Assembly (NCBI RefSeq): GCF_030418165.1
Contig: NZ_JAUHTQ010000004.1
Span: 62,001-126,000, forward strand
Direction of reading: 5' to 3'
Origin: Ureibacillus aquaedulcis
GTDB lineage: Bacteria > Bacillota > Bacilli > Bacillales_A > Planococcaceae
Length of the DNA stretch: 64,000 nucleotides
The translations under genes were made by a program, and so were the position numbers. The notes below the pieces were generated by a model, which was not told where the DNA came from, did no database searches, and saw nothing but the letters and a program-made list of their open reading frames with translations. The number at the start of each line of letters is the position of its first letter. The stretch's first letter is position 1. This document shows, piece after piece, positions 63,496 through 64,000 of this stretch.

Positions 63496-64000
63496 GTGGG
63501 AGAAGCAAAAAATCAACATCAGCAATTAGGGCTATCTGATAAAGATGTGCTCAAAATGTATGAGACGATGTTAATGGCAAGACGCCTCGACGAAAGAATG
63601 TGGCTGCTTAATCGTGCTGGTAAAATACCGTTTGTCATATCTTGTCAAGGTCAAGAAGCTGCACAAGTAGGAGCGGCATTCGCACTTGACGAGACTAAGG
63701 ATTATATCGCTCCATATTATCGAGATATGGGAGTAGTACTACATTTTGGAATGACGGCAAGAGACCTGATGCTATCAGCGTTTGCAAAAGCCGAGGATCC
63801 GAATTCTGGTGGACGTCAAATGCCCGGACACTTCGGACAGAAAACAAATCGTATTTTAACGGGTTCATCTCCTGTTGCGACTCAAATACCCCATGCAGTT
63901 GGCGTAGCACTTGCAGGCAAAATGAGAAAACAAGATTATTTGGCATTTGTTACTCTAGGTGAAGGCTCTACGAATCAAGGAGATTTTCATGAAGGGGCTA
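63496..64000 (+). CDS. bkdAA: 2-oxoisovalerate dehydrogenase E1 alpha subunit, partial
   Basis: The first 168 codons of a thiamine-diphosphate E1 alpha subunit, cut off by the window edge. It reads MYETMLMARRLDERMWLLNR, QGQEAAQVGAAFAL, GGRQMPGHFG and ends near the ThDP motif LGEGSTNQGDFHE. GTG 63496 has AAAGGGG eight bases before it; an ATG at 63460 is in frame and possible. It follows lpdV in the usual bkd order. Confidence 0.93.
   Translation, partial: MGEAKNQHQQLGLSDKDVLKMYETMLMARRLDERMWLLNRAGKIPFVISCQGQEAAQVGAAFALDETKDYIAPYYRDMGVVLHFGMTARDLMLSAFAKAEDPNSGGRQMPGHFGQKTNRILTGSSPVATQIPHAVGVALAGKMRKQDYLAFVTLGEGSTNQGDFHEGA

Overview
The window is about 64 kb of a low-GC, endospore-forming Firmicute. 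Gene order follows the Bacillus subtilis yqg/yqh/yqi region: comG, gcv, yqhL, lipM, yqhQ, yqhR, aroQ, yqhT, efp, spoIIIA, accBC, yqhY, nusB, folD, xseAB, ispA, dxs, yqxC, argR, recN, spoIVB, spo0A, then yqiK, yqzF and bkd. Small differences point to a Planococcaceae-type bacillus (Lysinibacillus/Solibacillus-like), but this is inference from gene order and protein style only: a very short ComGG, a reduced spoIIIA operon, tlp and glpK between yqhY and nusB, and a leucine dehydrogenase-lpdV-bkdAA operon without ptb/buk beside it.

Region 1 (1-36.8 kb) is ordinary core chromosome. The comG competence pseudopilus operon is read from an AT-rich promoter with a perfect 24-nt dyad. aroK follows. A glycine riboswitch with terminator controls gcvT-gcvPA-gcvPB. 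Then come rhodanese and octanoyltransferase genes, membrane proteins, aroQ-pepP-efp, a spoIIIA operon lacking AA, AB and a normal AF, accB-accC, a block of nucleic-acid and isoprenoid genes (nusB to recN), spoIVB and spo0A.

Region 2 (about 36.7-51.5 kb) is an integrated mobile element of about 14.8 kb inserted in the last codons of spo0A. A tyrosine recombinase lies just inside the left end. The spo0A 3' end plus terminator is repeated imperfectly at the right end, so both junctions are visible. The element carries a LexA-box promoter in front of a replication initiator with a candidate internal origin, a DEAH helicase, several small orphan proteins, one HK97-type protease-capsid fusion as its only recognisable virion gene, a three-gene AT-rich SIR2/ABC-ATPase cassette that looks like an ABC-three-component defence system, a Rok-like DNA-binding protein, a secreted copper-amine-oxidase-N-domain protein and a GIY-YIG endonuclease whose ribosome binding site sits in a hairpin. 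Four of its genes share a near-identical promoter. No terminase, portal, tail or lysis genes are present, so a phage satellite is the best reading.

Region 3 (51.5-60.2 kb) is a looser accessory stretch: a PAS/HTH regulator with RidA and a threonine-synthase-like PLP enzyme, a small membrane protein with a decayed copy, a short-chain dehydrogenase, a cytoplasmic trypsin-like protease, an orphan phiLC3-type holin, a FapA/DUF342 protein and a glycerophosphodiesterase. Region 4 (60.3-64 kb) returns to core: yqzF, leucine dehydrogenase, lpdV and the start of bkdAA, with a cre-like site in front. No rRNA, tRNA, IS element or CRISPR array was found.
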